A program made the translations under genes and the position numbers. 64,000 bases of DNA from Victivallales bacterium. Its GTDB lineage: Bacteria > Verrucomicrobiota > Lentisphaeria > Oligosphaerales > Oligosphaeraceae. Positions 1 through 8,967 of this stretch are shown here, in pieces. Each line of letters begins with the position of its first letter. The first letter of the stretch is position 1. Location of the stretch: NCBI GenBank assembly GCA_017535315.1, contig JAFXUD010000049.1, positions 1 to 64,000 of the forward strand, in the 5' to 3' direction. The notes beneath the pieces were generated by a model. The model was given only the letters and a program-made list of their open reading frames with translations, did no database searches and was not told the origin of the DNA.

Positions 1-110
1 AATTAGCAATTAGTAATTGCCCAGGACAAAGGGAGTGAATGTTATTCTCCATAAGTGAATAGTTCCAATTACTAATTGCTGAGGTAATTGCTAATTGCTA
101 ATTGCTAATT
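1..110. repeat. AT-rich inverted repeat of CTAATTG-type heptamers
   Basis: The left arm (1-20) and right arm (85-110) are near-perfect reverse complements built from tandem copies of the heptamer CTAATTG or its complement. A further partial copy lies at 67-80. Between the arms is about 65 bases of AT-rich DNA with no ORF. It lies about 100 bases upstream of the SUMF1-repeat gene. It may be the end of a MITE-like element or a slipped tandem repeat; the left edge may continue beyond the window. Confidence 0.5.
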
Positions 111-214
111 CAATCAGTTAAGATATTCTCTCATCCACAATTGCAATCACGGCAATGGAAGATATAGTATCTCTTGGATTATCCGACTTCCGCAAATCAC
201 CAAGGAATACCACC

Positions 215-3200
215 ATGCGCAAAACCGTCCTACTGGTCTTCTTGCTTCTCTGCTCGCTATCCCTGCTGGCGGAGGTCAGCGTCACCAATGTCACGGTGAA
301 GCCTCGCTGGCCCTGGAACGGGCTGGTCGATGTCACCTACACGGTCGCAGGCGAGCCTGGCCAGCACTGCTCGGTCACGTTCTCGGGCCGCGACCAGGTG
401 CGGGACCAGGAGATCGAGATGAAGAGCATGAGCGGCGCGGGCGCCAGATTCCTGCTCTCCCCTGGCACCCACACCGCGACCTGGGACGCCGCCAAGGACC
501 TGCCCGAAGAATACCACACCCCCAGCTTCGCCGTCAACGTCGAGGCGACACCAGCGGAGCCGCTTTATCTGGTGGTGGACCTCTCGGAGGGGCCGAACGC
601 GAAACGCTATCCCATTGGATTCGCGACGACGCCCCCCGACATTAAAAAAGACGACGCCTGCCGCACCACCGAGCTCTGGCTCCGCCGCATCCCCGCGGGC
701 ACCTTCTGGATGGGCAGCCCCGACGGCGAGACGGGACGGTGGGGCGACGAGACGCGCCACCAGGTCACGCTGACCAAAGACTACTATGTCGGCATCTTCG
801 AGTGCACACAGCGGCAGTGGGAGCTGGTCATGGGCAGCCGCCCCAGCTACTTCCAAAACGACGGCGACTACGCCACCCGCCCCGTGGAGCGGGTCTCCTA
901 CGATGACATCAGGGGCACTGGCTGGCCATCCAGCGGGCACGTTGTGGACGCCACTTCCTTCATGGGGCGCCTCCAGGCGAAGACGAGCCTAATCTTCGAC
1001 CTGCCCACCGAGGCGCAGTGGGAATACGCCTGCCGCGCGGGAACGACTACCGCCCTGAACTCGGGAAAGGACCTCTCCAACGAGGAAAAGGACGACAACG
1101 TGGCGGCGATCGCCAGGTACTGGCATAATGGAGGCGAGGGAGGCAAGAACAACCGCGACTGCGACACCTCGCACGGGACGGCGAAGGTCGGCTCCTACCT
1201 CCCGAACGCCTGGGGGCTCTACGACTGCCACGGCAACGTCTGCGAATGGTGCCTGGACTGGTATGAGATAGACCTTGGCACCTCGTTGGCGACCGACCCC
1301 GTCGGCCCCGAGTCGGGCACCAACCGCGTCAACAAGGGAGGTGCCTGGTACCATCACGCAAAAAGGTGCCGCTCCGCCTACCGCAGGGATAGTTCGCCAT
1401 CCGAGTCCCAAAACGAGACTGGCTTCCGCGTCGCCTGCATCCCCGTCGAGAAGGCATATCTGGTCATCGACCTCGCGGGAGGGACGGATGCGGAGCGCTA
1501 TCCATACTGCTACTCCGAGTTCCCGCCCGACCTCTCGAATGACACCTGCCGCACGACGGAACTCTGGCTCCGCCGCATCCCCAAGGGGACCTTCATAATG
1601 GGCAGCCCCGAGGGCGAGACGGGACGGTGGGACGACGAGACGCAGCATGAGGTCACATTGACCCAGGACTACTACATCGGCGTCTTCGAGTGCACCCAGA
1701 GGCAGTGGGAGCTGGTCATGGGCAGCCGCCCCAGCCACTTCAGAAACGACGGCGACTACGCCACCCGCCCCGTGGAGCAGGTCTCCTACAACGATGTCAG
1801 GGGCGCAGACTGGCCATCCAGCGGGCACCTCGTGGACGCCGCCTCCTTCATGGGGCGCCTCCGCGCGAAGACGGGACTGACCTTCGACCTGCCGACCGAG
1901 GCGGAGTGGGAGTACGCCTGCCGCGGGGGCACCGCCACCGCCCTGAACTCGGGAAAGAACCTCTCGTCGGACAAGCAGGACGACAACGTGGCGGAAGTCG
2001 GCAGGTACTGGCATAACGGCGGCGAGGGAGGCGAGGACAACCGCGACTGCGACACCTCGCACGGGACGGCGAAGGTCGGCTCCTACCTCCCGAACACGTG
2101 GGGTCTCTACGACTGCCACGGCAACGTCTGCGAATGGTGCCTGGACTGGTACAAGAAAAAACTTGGCACCTTGTCGGCAACCGACCCCACTGGGCCAGAC
2201 TCCAACGAGGACAATCACCGTGTTGACAAGGGGGGCAACTGGAAGCAACTAGCAAGAAGGTGCCGCTCCGCCTACCGCAGGGAAATTTCGCCAGCCGAGT
2301 CCAAAAACGAGACCGGCTTCCGCATCGCCTGTGCTTATATCCCTGTCGAAAAGGCCTACCTGGTCATTGACATCTCGAATGGCGTCGAGGCCAACCACTA
2401 TCCCCACCGTTTCACTGAGATTCCCCCAGACGTCTCCGACGACGTTTGCCGAACAACGGAACTCTGGCTCCGCCGCATTCCCAAGGGCACCTTCCGGATG
2501 GGCAGCCCCGATGGCGAGACGGGGCGGTGGGGCGACGAGACGCGCCACCTGGTCACGCTGACCAAGGACTACTACATCGGCGTCTTCGAGTGCACCCAGA
2601 GGCAGTGGGAACTGGTCATGGGCAACCGCCCCAGCTACTTCAGAAACAACGACGACTACGCCACCCGCCCCGTGGAGCAGGTCTCCTACGACGAGGTCCG
2701 AGGAAACGTCTGGCCGGACGGACGCCACATCGCGGACGCCGCCTCCTTCATGTGGCATCTCCAGGCGAAGACGGGCCTGACCTTCGACCTGCCGACGGAG
2801 GCGCAGTGGGAATACGCCTGCCGCGCGGGAACGAGAACCGCCCTGAACTCGGGCAAGAACCTCTCGTCGGACAGGCAGGACGACAACGTGGCGGAGGTCG
2901 CCAGGTACTGGGAAAACGGCGGCGAGGGAGGCGAGGACAACCGCGACTGCGACACCTCGCGCGGGACGGCGAAGGTCGGCTCCTACCTCCCGAACGCCTG
3001 GGGGCTCTACGACTGCCACGGCAACGTCTGCGAATGGTGCCTGGACTGGTACGAGAAAGACCTTGGCACCTCCTCGGCGGCCGACCCCGTCGGCCCCGAG
3101 TCAGGCACCAGCCGCATCGACAAGGGAGGCTCCTGGTACCGCAGGGCAGGCACTTGCCGCTCCGCCTACCGACAGGAGCACACGCCTGGCGGTTCCGAGA

Positions 3201-4111
3201 GCTGGCTCGGCTTCCGCGTCGCCTATATCCCCGTCGAGGAGGCCTATCTGGTCATCGACCTCTCGGGGGGGGCAGATGCGGAGTTCTATCCATGCCGCAG
3301 CTCCGAAGTTGGTCCCGACCTCTCGAATAACGCCTGCCGCACCACCGAGCTCTGGCTCCACCGCATCCCTGCGGGCACCTTCATGATGGGAAGCCCAAAG
3401 GAGGAGCAGGATCATAGTTACGACGAGACGCAGCATGAGGTCACGCTGACTCAGGACTACTACATCGGCATCTTCGAGTGTACCCAGAGGCAGTGGGAGC
3501 TGGTCATGGGGAGCAACCCCTCTGATTGGCAGGGGAACACCCGTCCCGTGGAGCAGGTCTCCTACGATAACGTCAGGGGCGCTGACTGGCCATCCAGCGG
3601 GCACACGGCGGGGGAAGGCTCCTTCATGGGGCGCCTCCAGGCGAAGACGGGCCTGACGTTCGACCTGCCCACGGAGGCGCAGTGGGAATACGCCTGCCGC
3701 GCGGGCACCACCACCCCCCTGAACTCGGGGGAGAACCTGGAGGTCAATAGCGAGAACTTTGCCGGTAATGATTACGGTCGCCACAAAGATAACAAAAACT
3801 ATGTCATAGAAGTCGGGAACGTGGATGACACATATGACCTTTCCGGAACCGACAACGTCGGCTGCTATCACCCGAACGCCTGGGGGCTCTACGACATGCA
3901 CGGCAATATCGAAGAGTGGTGCCTGGACTGGTGGCTGGCTGTGCTGAACGAGGATGCCGTCACCGATCCAGTTGGTCCCGCATCGGGTTGGGGCCGAGTG
4001 ACGCGCGGCAGCTGCTATTTCTATGCCTTGGATTACAGCCGTTCCGCGTCCCGCTGCGGCGGCTCGGGCTGGGACCACTACACTGGCTTTCGTGTTGCTT
4101 TCTGCCCGTAG
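215..4111 (+). CDS. exported protein with four tandem SUMF1/FGE-sulfatase-like domains
   Basis: The start is ATG 215, preceded by AAGGA at about 8 bases and opening a clear signal peptide (MRKTVLLVFLLLCSLSLLAEV); an in-frame upstream start at 155 would place 20 residues before it. The product is about 1298 aa. Residues 20-130 look like a beta-sandwich. Four repeats of roughly 295-300 residues follow, starting near 152, 449, 749 and 1045, each opening with an ELWLRRIP-G-F-MGSP motif, then DET-H-VTLT-DYY, and ending in a GFR-type tail, as in formylglycine-generating-enzyme-like (SUMF1/EgtB/PvdO) domains. The paired catalytic cysteines of true FGE are not visible near the GFR tails, so a binding or structural role is more likely than catalysis. 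Repeats 1-3 are very similar at DNA level and repeat 4 is diverged, indicating tandem duplication. Multi-SUMF1 exported proteins are common in Lentisphaerota; the ligand is unknown. Confidence 0.85.
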   Translation: MRKTVLLVFLLLCSLSLLAEVSVTNVTVKPRWPWNGLVDVTYTVAGEPGQHCSVTFSGRDQVRDQEIEMKSMSGAGARFLLSPGTHTATWDAAKDLPEEYHTPSFAVNVEATPAEPLYLVVDLSEGPNAKRYPIGFATTPPDIKKDDACRTTELWLRRIPAGTFWMGSPDGETGRWGDETRHQVTLTKDYYVGIFECTQRQWELVMGSRPSYFQNDGDYATRPVERVSYDDIRGTGWPSSGHVVDATSFMGRLQAKTSLIFDLPTEAQWEYACRAGTTTALNSGKDLSNEEKDDNVAAIARYWHNGGEGGKNNRDCDTSHGTAKVGSYLPNAWGLYDCHGNVCEWCLDWYEIDLGTSLATDPVGPESGTNRVNKGGAWYHHAKRCRSAYRRDSSPSESQNETGFRVACIPVEKAYLVIDLAGGTDAERYPYCYSEFPPDLSNDTCRTTELWLRRIPKGTFIMGSPEGETGRWDDETQHEVTLTQDYYIGVFECTQRQWELVMGSRPSHFRNDGDYATRPVEQVSYNDVRGADWPSSGHLVDAASFMGRLRAKTGLTFDLPTEAEWEYACRGGTATALNSGKNLSSDKQDDNVAEVGRYWHNGGEGGEDNRDCDTSHGTAKVGSYLPNTWGLYDCHGNVCEWCLDWYKKKLGTLSATDPTGPDSNEDNHRVDKGGNWKQLARRCRSAYRREISPAESKNETGFRIACAYIPVEKAYLVIDISNGVEANHYPHRFTEIPPDVSDDVCRTTELWLRRIPKGTFRMGSPDGETGRWGDETRHLVTLTKDYYIGVFECTQRQWELVMGNRPSYFRNNDDYATRPVEQVSYDEVRGNVWPDGRHIADAASFMWHLQAKTGLTFDLPTEAQWEYACRAGTRTALNSGKNLSSDRQDDNVAEVARYWENGGEGGEDNRDCDTSRGTAKVGSYLPNAWGLYDCHGNVCEWCLDWYEKDLGTSSAADPVGPESGTSRIDKGGSWYRRAGTCRSAYRQEHTPGGSESWLGFRVAYIPVEEAYLVIDLSGGADAEFYPCRSSEVGPDLSNNACRTTELWLHRIPAGTFMMGSPKEEQDHSYDETQHEVTLTQDYYIGIFECTQRQWELVMGSNPSDWQGNTRPVEQVSYDNVRGADWPSSGHTAGEGSFMGRLQAKTGLTFDLPTEAQWEYACRAGTTTPLNSGENLEVNSENFAGNDYGRHKDNKNYVIEVGNVDDTYDLSGTDNVGCYHPNAWGLYDMHGNIEEWCLDWWLAVLNEDAVTDPVGPASGWGRVTRGSCYFYALDYSRSASRCGGSGWDHYTGFRVAFCP

Positions 4112-4112
4112 T

Positions 4113-4213
4113 CCGCTGGGCCGCTGCCCGCGCAAGGGTGGTCAGCGCGTCCTCGCCCAGGGCCGACAGGCTGCGGCAAGGCAGGCCCCCTTGCGCGAAA
4201 GGCGGCCCAGCGG
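4113..4213 (+). terminator. large GC-rich stem-loop after the SUMF1-repeat gene
   Basis: CCGCTGGGCCGC (4113-4124) pairs with GCGGCCCAGCGG (4202-4213), and CGCGCAAGGG (4129-4138) pairs with CCCTTGCGCG (4188-4197), giving a long interrupted stem with about 50 bases of loop, followed by TTTTCCC. It begins one base after the stop codon, so it probably ends the transcript. It could equally be an inserted palindromic repeat. The 329 bases 4112-4440 hold only this stem and the gene remnant that follows. Confidence 0.5.
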
Positions 4214-4225
4214 TTTTCCCTAGCA

Positions 4226-4428
4226 GTCAACAAGGACAATACTCCAGAGTTTGAGGCTAAGGCAAGCAAGCTTGGAAAAAACGGAAGTGTTACCAGCAGC
4301 AGTGGTCGCACATACACAGGTGGCGACTATAAAGATGCCGCGGGAAAGCAGGAATAATTGCAAGAAACGACAAAGAACTTGTCCACAAGGGCTTCGATAA
4401 AGCCCAAAAACTCTGGAACGACAAATAA
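4226..4428 (+). pseudogene. decayed 3' end of an unknown gene (frameshifted)
   Basis: Reading from 4226 gives 42 codons of protein-like sequence (SVTSSSGRTYTGGDYKDAAG within it) ending at TAA 4355. A different frame takes over at 4357 and reads IARNDKELVHKGFDKAQ to TAA 4428. The joined fragment looks like the lysine-rich C-terminus of a small protein split by a frameshift. There is no start codon or RBS. The last codons overlap the RBS of the Cys-rich ORF at 4441, so the two were probably once co-transcribed. Family not recognised; a sequencing error could also explain the frameshift. Confidence 0.35.
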
Positions 4429-4440
4429 GAGGAACAACAA

Positions 4441-4662
4441 ATGTTACCACCAGTCCAACCAAATCAGCAACGTTGTGTGACCTGTCACTACTGGCAGGGT
4501 GGAAGAAGAATCAAGACGCTTAATAGCGTGGAAAAATGCGTAGAGCCTCTTTCCTCAACAGGCCAATGTCCAATGTTCTCCAATGGAAAGAACATGAACT
4601 ACAACCAGACTCCTCCCAATTGCGCTGGCTGTTCCTACAAGCGTTGGCTCGAACTTCCATAA
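4441..4662 (+). CDS. small cysteine-rich protein, possible metal-binding
   Basis: This 73-aa ORF starts at ATG 4441 behind AAGAGG. It contains CVTCHYW at residues 12-18, single cysteines near 33 and 43, and CAGC near 60-63, a CxxC...C...C...CxxC spacing that suggests one or two zinc or other metal sites. There is no signal peptide or membrane segment. It stands between two decayed gene fragments (4226-4428 and 4665-4795), so it may be a survivor of a small operon such as a toxin or immunity locus, or part of the debris. No family recognised. Confidence 0.45.
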   Translation: MLPPVQPNQQRCVTCHYWQGGRRIKTLNSVEKCVEPLSSTGQCPMFSNGKNMNYNQTPPNCAGCSYKRWLELP

Positions 4663-4664
4663 TC

Positions 4665-4795
4665 GACAGCAAGTGGGTTGTCAACGCCGATGGCGAGGAG
4701 TTTGAGCTGCCGCCTAGCTGCGTCTGGATGTCACGGACGCTGGCAAGGCTGACCTACCCGTTGATGGCAAAACCTTCCATTACCAGCTAGATTGA
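4665..4795 (+). pseudogene. decayed C-terminal gene fragment
   Basis: From 4665 one frame reads DSKWVVNADGEEFELPPS. After about 4725 a second frame, starting at 4727, reads DVTDAGKADLPVDGKTFHYQ and ends at TGA 4793-4795. The two pieces look like one short beta-rich C-terminus separated by a frameshift. There is no start codon. It follows the Cys-rich ORF directly. The function cannot be told. Confidence 0.25.
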
Positions 4796-4881
4796 AATTA
4801 GTTAAATTAGTTAATAATTCCTCAGCATCTTTTTTCTGCGTTTCAACTCACTTTTTTTGAGCCTCCTGAAAAAAGCGAACG

Positions 4882-7800
4882 TCAAATGACTTCGGGCGAA
4901 CGATATGCAAGAGTCATGGCGACGAGCAGGTCATGCGCGGCATCGATCTTTGCGTCCAGTGTGGCATTTTCGGGCAGGGAATTCGCGGCCCGCCAGGTGT
5001 CCTGAAGACGTTGGCGGAGTTCCATGTCGCCTGAGGCAGCCCGCAGGGCATCTTCGTAGATTCTCTCCGTTTTCTGTCTATTCGCATCGGACATCATATT
5101 GTCCAGCATGTATGTCACACCCATGGCATTGCGCGAAAGCCAATTCTTGAACGCCGCGCTGCTGCCTGCTGGTTTCAGTCCAGTCTCACCGAAAAGGAAC
5201 TCTTCGGTCTTGCCAAGAAGCATGGTCAGGGACGGACGCGGCGTGCAATCGCGTTCCTTCACGGATTCATTGACAGAATAGGAGATATCGAATCCGATGC
5301 CCAGCCCAATGCCTACTGGATCGACATTGACGCCCATCTTGCTCTGAGTTTCGCTTGAGACAGAAATAGTCTCAAATTCGCCGTCAACGTTTGTCCACTT
5401 GATTGTCTTGTAGCGTTCTGACTCGCCAAGACTGCTCGCGCCCATGATGCTGGCAGCGGTATGCAGCACCAAATCTGGATTTTTGGCAACAAATTCGACC
5501 GCTCCGACAATCAGATCGAATGCGTCTTCAAGATGTTCAATGGCAAACATGACGAGTTTTACGACATTCTCTGGATTGGAAAGCCATTTCTTGACGGCGG
5601 CGAGGGCGGTCTCCTTGACGGTAGCCAAAATAAGCCCTGGAAGAGTCGCTGAAATAGCCATTTTGACGGTATCCTGTCCAATGTTCTTGGCAAGCCCCTT
5701 CACAGTGTCCTTGGCAAGATTCTGCGATTTGTTTTCGAGACGCTCTCCCTTGTTGATGTATGACCGTGTTATGGCATCAATAATGACCCGCGCAGGAGCC
5801 GCGCCAGAAACAGCCAATTCATGTGTAGTCCTGACGACGTTTTCCCAAGGTCGCTTGTCGGCTCCAGGCTTGACGGGCTTCTCCTCAGAGAAGCGATATT
5901 GGAAGGACATGTCAAGCCCGACTTCACGGCGCATGGCATTGACGCCGCCCTCAGCAAAAGCCTTGCCAAAGGAATTGCCAATGCCCTTTGTCCAACCATC
6001 AGTCACGTTCTTGAAAAAACCTAACTTAAGTTCGGCGGTAAAAGAGTTGCGGATCTTCGCAGGCTTTGCGGCTCCAGTGCCTTCCATGAAATATTCGCGG
6101 AAAATATCGGGGGGGAACTTTACGGAAGGGTTGGAGAAACGGTCCAGCAGACGGTCGGCCTCGCCGCGTGAGATGCGTCCTTCGCGTGCGGCGAGTTCGG
6201 TTGCCAGCATAAGAGTCCGAATCTTGTTCGCGGCTTTCGAAAAACCAACTGTGTCCGTGAACTTGAAAACACCCTTACTCCTTTCTTCAGCCTCCTCTGC
6301 TTCATGGAGTGCCTCTTCAAAACTCAACTGGATGGACTCGATGACCTCATTCGCCGTCGCCCCTGTATAATGCGGAACAGGCAATACATCGCCGCCTTCG
6401 GGTTCTGGACGCATCATTGCGTTGAGCTCCGTCGTGTCCTTTGCAGATTTTATGACACGCGCCACTGGAGCATACGAAAACGACTCGACTTTGAAATCAC
6501 GCTCATGAGACAAGCCTGCCTTGAGTGAAACATCCGCGACGCCACCGCCGAATTTGACGCTTTCTTTCGCCTCGCCCCTCAGAAGAAACGTAAATCCCTT
6601 TCGTATGGCAATGATGACTGGATTGAGGCGCTTGGCAAGCAATCTGTCCAATGAGCCTGCGACACCGCGCTCCTTGAGTGTCTGGAGATACTGGGCGCTG
6701 TCCTGTTTGATGTCGCCCACCTTGCGTCCAACCAAGCGGAAAAACTTTGTTCCAAGAGTTCCAATTGAACGTCCAAGGCTTTTGATCCCCCCCACGATTG
6801 CTCCTACCAATGTGCGAGAAGTTGCGAATTTGTTGCGTTTTGCATCAAGAAGGAAGTCATCCAGCGTTTGATATGAACGCGTAACGAAATGCGAGACCTC
6901 GCCGCCAGCCTCAACCTGCGCCTTGGCGCCTGCAATTTCGGATTCCTTGCCAGCCTCAATGACGGCCTTTGCTTCAGCACCGCCCGCAATACGGAAAGTC
7001 ACTGAAAGCGGTTGTCCTTTTCCTTTACAGTTCATTTCACCGACGACTCTCACCCTCGCACCAACGCGAAGCCCTGCGACGGCAGCCGCCGAGAAGCCCA
7101 GACCAATCAATGCACCGACGCCGATTGACAGTTCAACCTTGCGCGAACCGCCTTTCTCCGCAATCGGGCCAACGATGTCACGCAGTTCAGCGGTTGCCTT
7201 GTCAGCACCCTGAAAATCGCGGATCTGGTCGTTGGTGCGGTGCGAAAGCTCAAGCACGTCGCCGATTGTATCGGCAAGCCAGAGACCTTGAGGGTGTTCG
7301 GGAGGTGGTGTAGTTGGTGATATTTCGGAGAGCTTGCGGTTGATTTCGCTGAGTTTTTCGTTAAGCTGATGTTCAAGGTCGTCCACTTTGGCAAACGTTT
7401 CCGAGACTTTGCTGCCAACCTTGAAGGTAAAGGCGTGCTGGATTTTCCTCAATGCTCCCTCGGTGGTATCCATATTGCCAATTTCAAGGCCTTTCTTGCC
7501 GAGTTCGACCTGCATCTCATAACGGAAAACGCGCAACGTCTTGAGAATCTGCTCAAGACCTTCGCGTGGCTCGCCCACCCCCGAACCATCCTTTACGGCA
7601 TCAGTCAAAGCAGCGCGGGCCTGTTTCAAATCGCGCAGAATGGTCTTGAACTCCGTGAAGCTTTGCAGGAGGCCGTCAATGTCGCCCTGTGGTTGAGACG
7701 CAGAAACATGTGCAATGGTATCTGTGACTGCTCTGTCAAGCGCCGACAGCTTGTCAGCAGCCGCAACGTTTTTTTTGATTTGCGCTACGGCCTTCTGGGC

Positions 7801-8073
7801 CATTTCAAGCATTCCAGAAGCAGTGTTCATGTCCCAGTCACGGCCAGGCGAGACATGATGTTGCGAGGCAAACTGTACTGCCTGTCCATTGCCATACTGC
7901 AAGTCAGGTCCAATACCATTTACCATAGCCCCTTGGATTGCAGAATCTTGCTGCACTTCTGAGACGACTTGGTTGTCCTGCACGTCATGAACTTCCTGTC
8001 CATCTGGAAGAACAGGGCGAATGCCGAGGTCTGGCATCGTGTTCAAACGTTGTATTCCATAGAATTCAGTCAT
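4882..8073 (-). CDS. cassette A1 giant substrate/effector-like protein
   Basis: This 1063-aa protein has no signal peptide and resembles no family I know. The start (ATG 8073, MTEFYG) has the strong RBS GGGAGG inside the last codons of the preceding chaperone gene, whose TAG ends 2 bases before the ATG. The first 200 residues are polar and helical, about 222-252 look coiled-coil, and about 313-402 are a Gly/Val-rich beta-like stretch including VGALIGLGFSAAAVAGL. Later come FSNPSVKFP (about 648) and DKRPW (about 741). The A2 protein (37696-41406) shares this order and those motifs (ANPIVKIP, DKRPW) and a similar helical C-terminus, so they are diverged paralogues. Two CesT-like genes just upstream suggest a chaperoned secretion substrate, by analogy with type III effectors or translocators (inference). 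Confidence 0.85.
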   Translation of the reverse strand: MTEFYGIQRLNTMPDLGIRPVLPDGQEVHDVQDNQVVSEVQQDSAIQGAMVNGIGPDLQYGNGQAVQFASQHHVSPGRDWDMNTASGMLEMAQKAVAQIKKNVAAADKLSALDRAVTDTIAHVSASQPQGDIDGLLQSFTEFKTILRDLKQARAALTDAVKDGSGVGEPREGLEQILKTLRVFRYEMQVELGKKGLEIGNMDTTEGALRKIQHAFTFKVGSKVSETFAKVDDLEHQLNEKLSEINRKLSEISPTTPPPEHPQGLWLADTIGDVLELSHRTNDQIRDFQGADKATAELRDIVGPIAEKGGSRKVELSIGVGALIGLGFSAAAVAGLRVGARVRVVGEMNCKGKGQPLSVTFRIAGGAEAKAVIEAGKESEIAGAKAQVEAGGEVSHFVTRSYQTLDDFLLDAKRNKFATSRTLVGAIVGGIKSLGRSIGTLGTKFFRLVGRKVGDIKQDSAQYLQTLKERGVAGSLDRLLAKRLNPVIIAIRKGFTFLLRGEAKESVKFGGGVADVSLKAGLSHERDFKVESFSYAPVARVIKSAKDTTELNAMMRPEPEGGDVLPVPHYTGATANEVIESIQLSFEEALHEAEEAEERSKGVFKFTDTVGFSKAANKIRTLMLATELAAREGRISRGEADRLLDRFSNPSVKFPPDIFREYFMEGTGAAKPAKIRNSFTAELKLGFFKNVTDGWTKGIGNSFGKAFAEGGVNAMRREVGLDMSFQYRFSEEKPVKPGADKRPWENVVRTTHELAVSGAAPARVIIDAITRSYINKGERLENKSQNLAKDTVKGLAKNIGQDTVKMAISATLPGLILATVKETALAAVKKWLSNPENVVKLVMFAIEHLEDAFDLIVGAVEFVAKNPDLVLHTAASIMGASSLGESERYKTIKWTNVDGEFETISVSSETQSKMGVNVDPVGIGLGIGFDISYSVNESVKERDCTPRPSLTMLLGKTEEFLFGETGLKPAGSSAAFKNWLSRNAMGVTYMLDNMMSDANRQKTERIYEDALRAASGDMELRQRLQDTWRAANSLPENATLDAKIDAAHDLLVAMTLAYRSPEVI

Positions 8074-8075
8074 GG

Positions 8076-8573
8076 CTAATCCCTCCCACCTTCGTTGTCA
8101 ACAGGGAAGTTCACAGCAAAATAGTTACGAACAGCGTGGACGGCGTGGACAAGCGACTCCAGCCATGCAGCAAGTGAATCTGCTGAAGAAATATCCAATG
8201 CGCCTCGACGGTCCATCACCATTATCAAATCCGCATCTTCGTCAAGTGCAAGAGTGAAGCCTTCCGTTGCGCCGCCAAGTTCGTTCAGCCGAAGAAGAGC
8301 CAATGCCTTTTCTCCTGCGCTAGCGACATCAATGCCACCGAACGCGCCGACAGGGGAAAACGCGACGACGACATCCGATTCTTCCAGATACTGCAAGTTG
8401 ACTATGATGTCGTCATCGATGGTAAAGGTCACAGCGGCTTCATCGTCAAGCACGAGTTCCAGCTTGAGCAAATCGCCGAACTCCGCAAGTACGGCATCAA
8501 ACTGCCCCCGAAAACCATAATCCTCCATCTCATCCGTTTCACCAAGGTCATTCATGTGATTGAAATCATTCAT
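8076..8573 (-). CDS. CesT-like (type III chaperone fold) protein, cassette A1, second chaperone
   Basis: This 165-aa, strongly acidic protein starts at ATG 8573 with AAGGAG 8 bases upstream. Its pattern matches class I type III secretion chaperones: an N-terminal helix ending in LKLELVLDDE, strands FTIDDDIIVNL and VVVAFSPVG, a central ALALLRLNEL helix, strands FTLALDEDADLIMV, and a C-terminal SLAAWLESLVHAV helix. It overlaps the upstream chaperone gene by 8 bases and ends 2 bases before the giant protein start, so all three are probably translationally coupled. The A2 counterpart is 41409-41858. In known systems such chaperones dimerise and bind the N-terminal part of the substrate in the cytoplasm; here the substrate is inferred from gene order. 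Confidence 0.75.
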   Translation of the reverse strand: MNDFNHMNDLGETDEMEDYGFRGQFDAVLAEFGDLLKLELVLDDEAAVTFTIDDDIIVNLQYLEESDVVVAFSPVGAFGGIDVASAGEKALALLRLNELGGATEGFTLALDEDADLIMVMDRRGALDISSADSLAAWLESLVHAVHAVRNYFAVNFPVDNEGGRD

Positions 8574-8967
8574 AAAGAGTGCTCCTTTCCTGCCAATCGG
8601 TTATGGCTAGCATGATGTTTTCAAGGCATGCACCTAATCCATCGACATCGGAGAGTTCATCTAGCGGACGTCGTTCCGTGAGATAGAGCACATCGTCTGC
8701 ACCAATGGAAAGCGTCGCTCCGCGAGTTCCTTCCCAGAAGAAATTTCCTGCAATGCAGGCCCTTGCAAAATCAGCGGCTCGATGCATCTCCGCAATGGAA
8801 AGGACGCGCGCACGGACCATTGACGTCTGTGGTTCGCCTGGGACCTGGAAGAAATCAATCTGGCGTCCATCCTCCAACAAAGAAAATGAATTGCCATCGC
8901 CTCGCACAAATGCGTTGCGATATCTTGATTCGGCCAACGAAGCAATGTCATCGAATGAAGTAGTCAT
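8566..8967 (-). CDS. CesT-like chaperone, cassette A1, first chaperone
   Basis: The likely start is ATG 8967 (MTTSFDD), with AAGGG about 8 bases upstream; ATG 8973 is an alternative, while a longer in-frame extension to 9051 lacks an RBS. The 133-aa product shows the chaperone pattern: VRARVLSIAE, a helix around ADFARACIAGNFFWEG, strands ATLSIGADDVLYLTE, and a terminal ACLENIMLAITDWQ helix. GNFFW, ATLS and YLT recur in its A2 counterpart (41861-42280), whereas it differs clearly from the second chaperone of its own cassette. Two different chaperones before one substrate recall heterodimers such as SycN/YscB for YopN (established knowledge); a heterodimer here is inference. Confidence 0.7.
   Translation of the reverse strand: MTTSFDDIASLAESRYRNAFVRGDGNSFSLLEDGRQIDFFQVPGEPQTSMVRARVLSIAEMHRAADFARACIAGNFFWEGTRGATLSIGADDVLYLTERRPLDELSDVDGLGACLENIMLAITDWQERSTLYE

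Noticed and set aside
1-115. Possible CRISPR-like repeats
   Set aside because: The repeated unit is a 7-base AT-rich word without spacers of regular length.
257-3019. Long minus-strand open frames opposite the SUMF1-repeat gene
   Set aside because: They are out-of-phase shadows of a GC-rich repetitive gene, repeat with each unit, and lack RBSs and family features.
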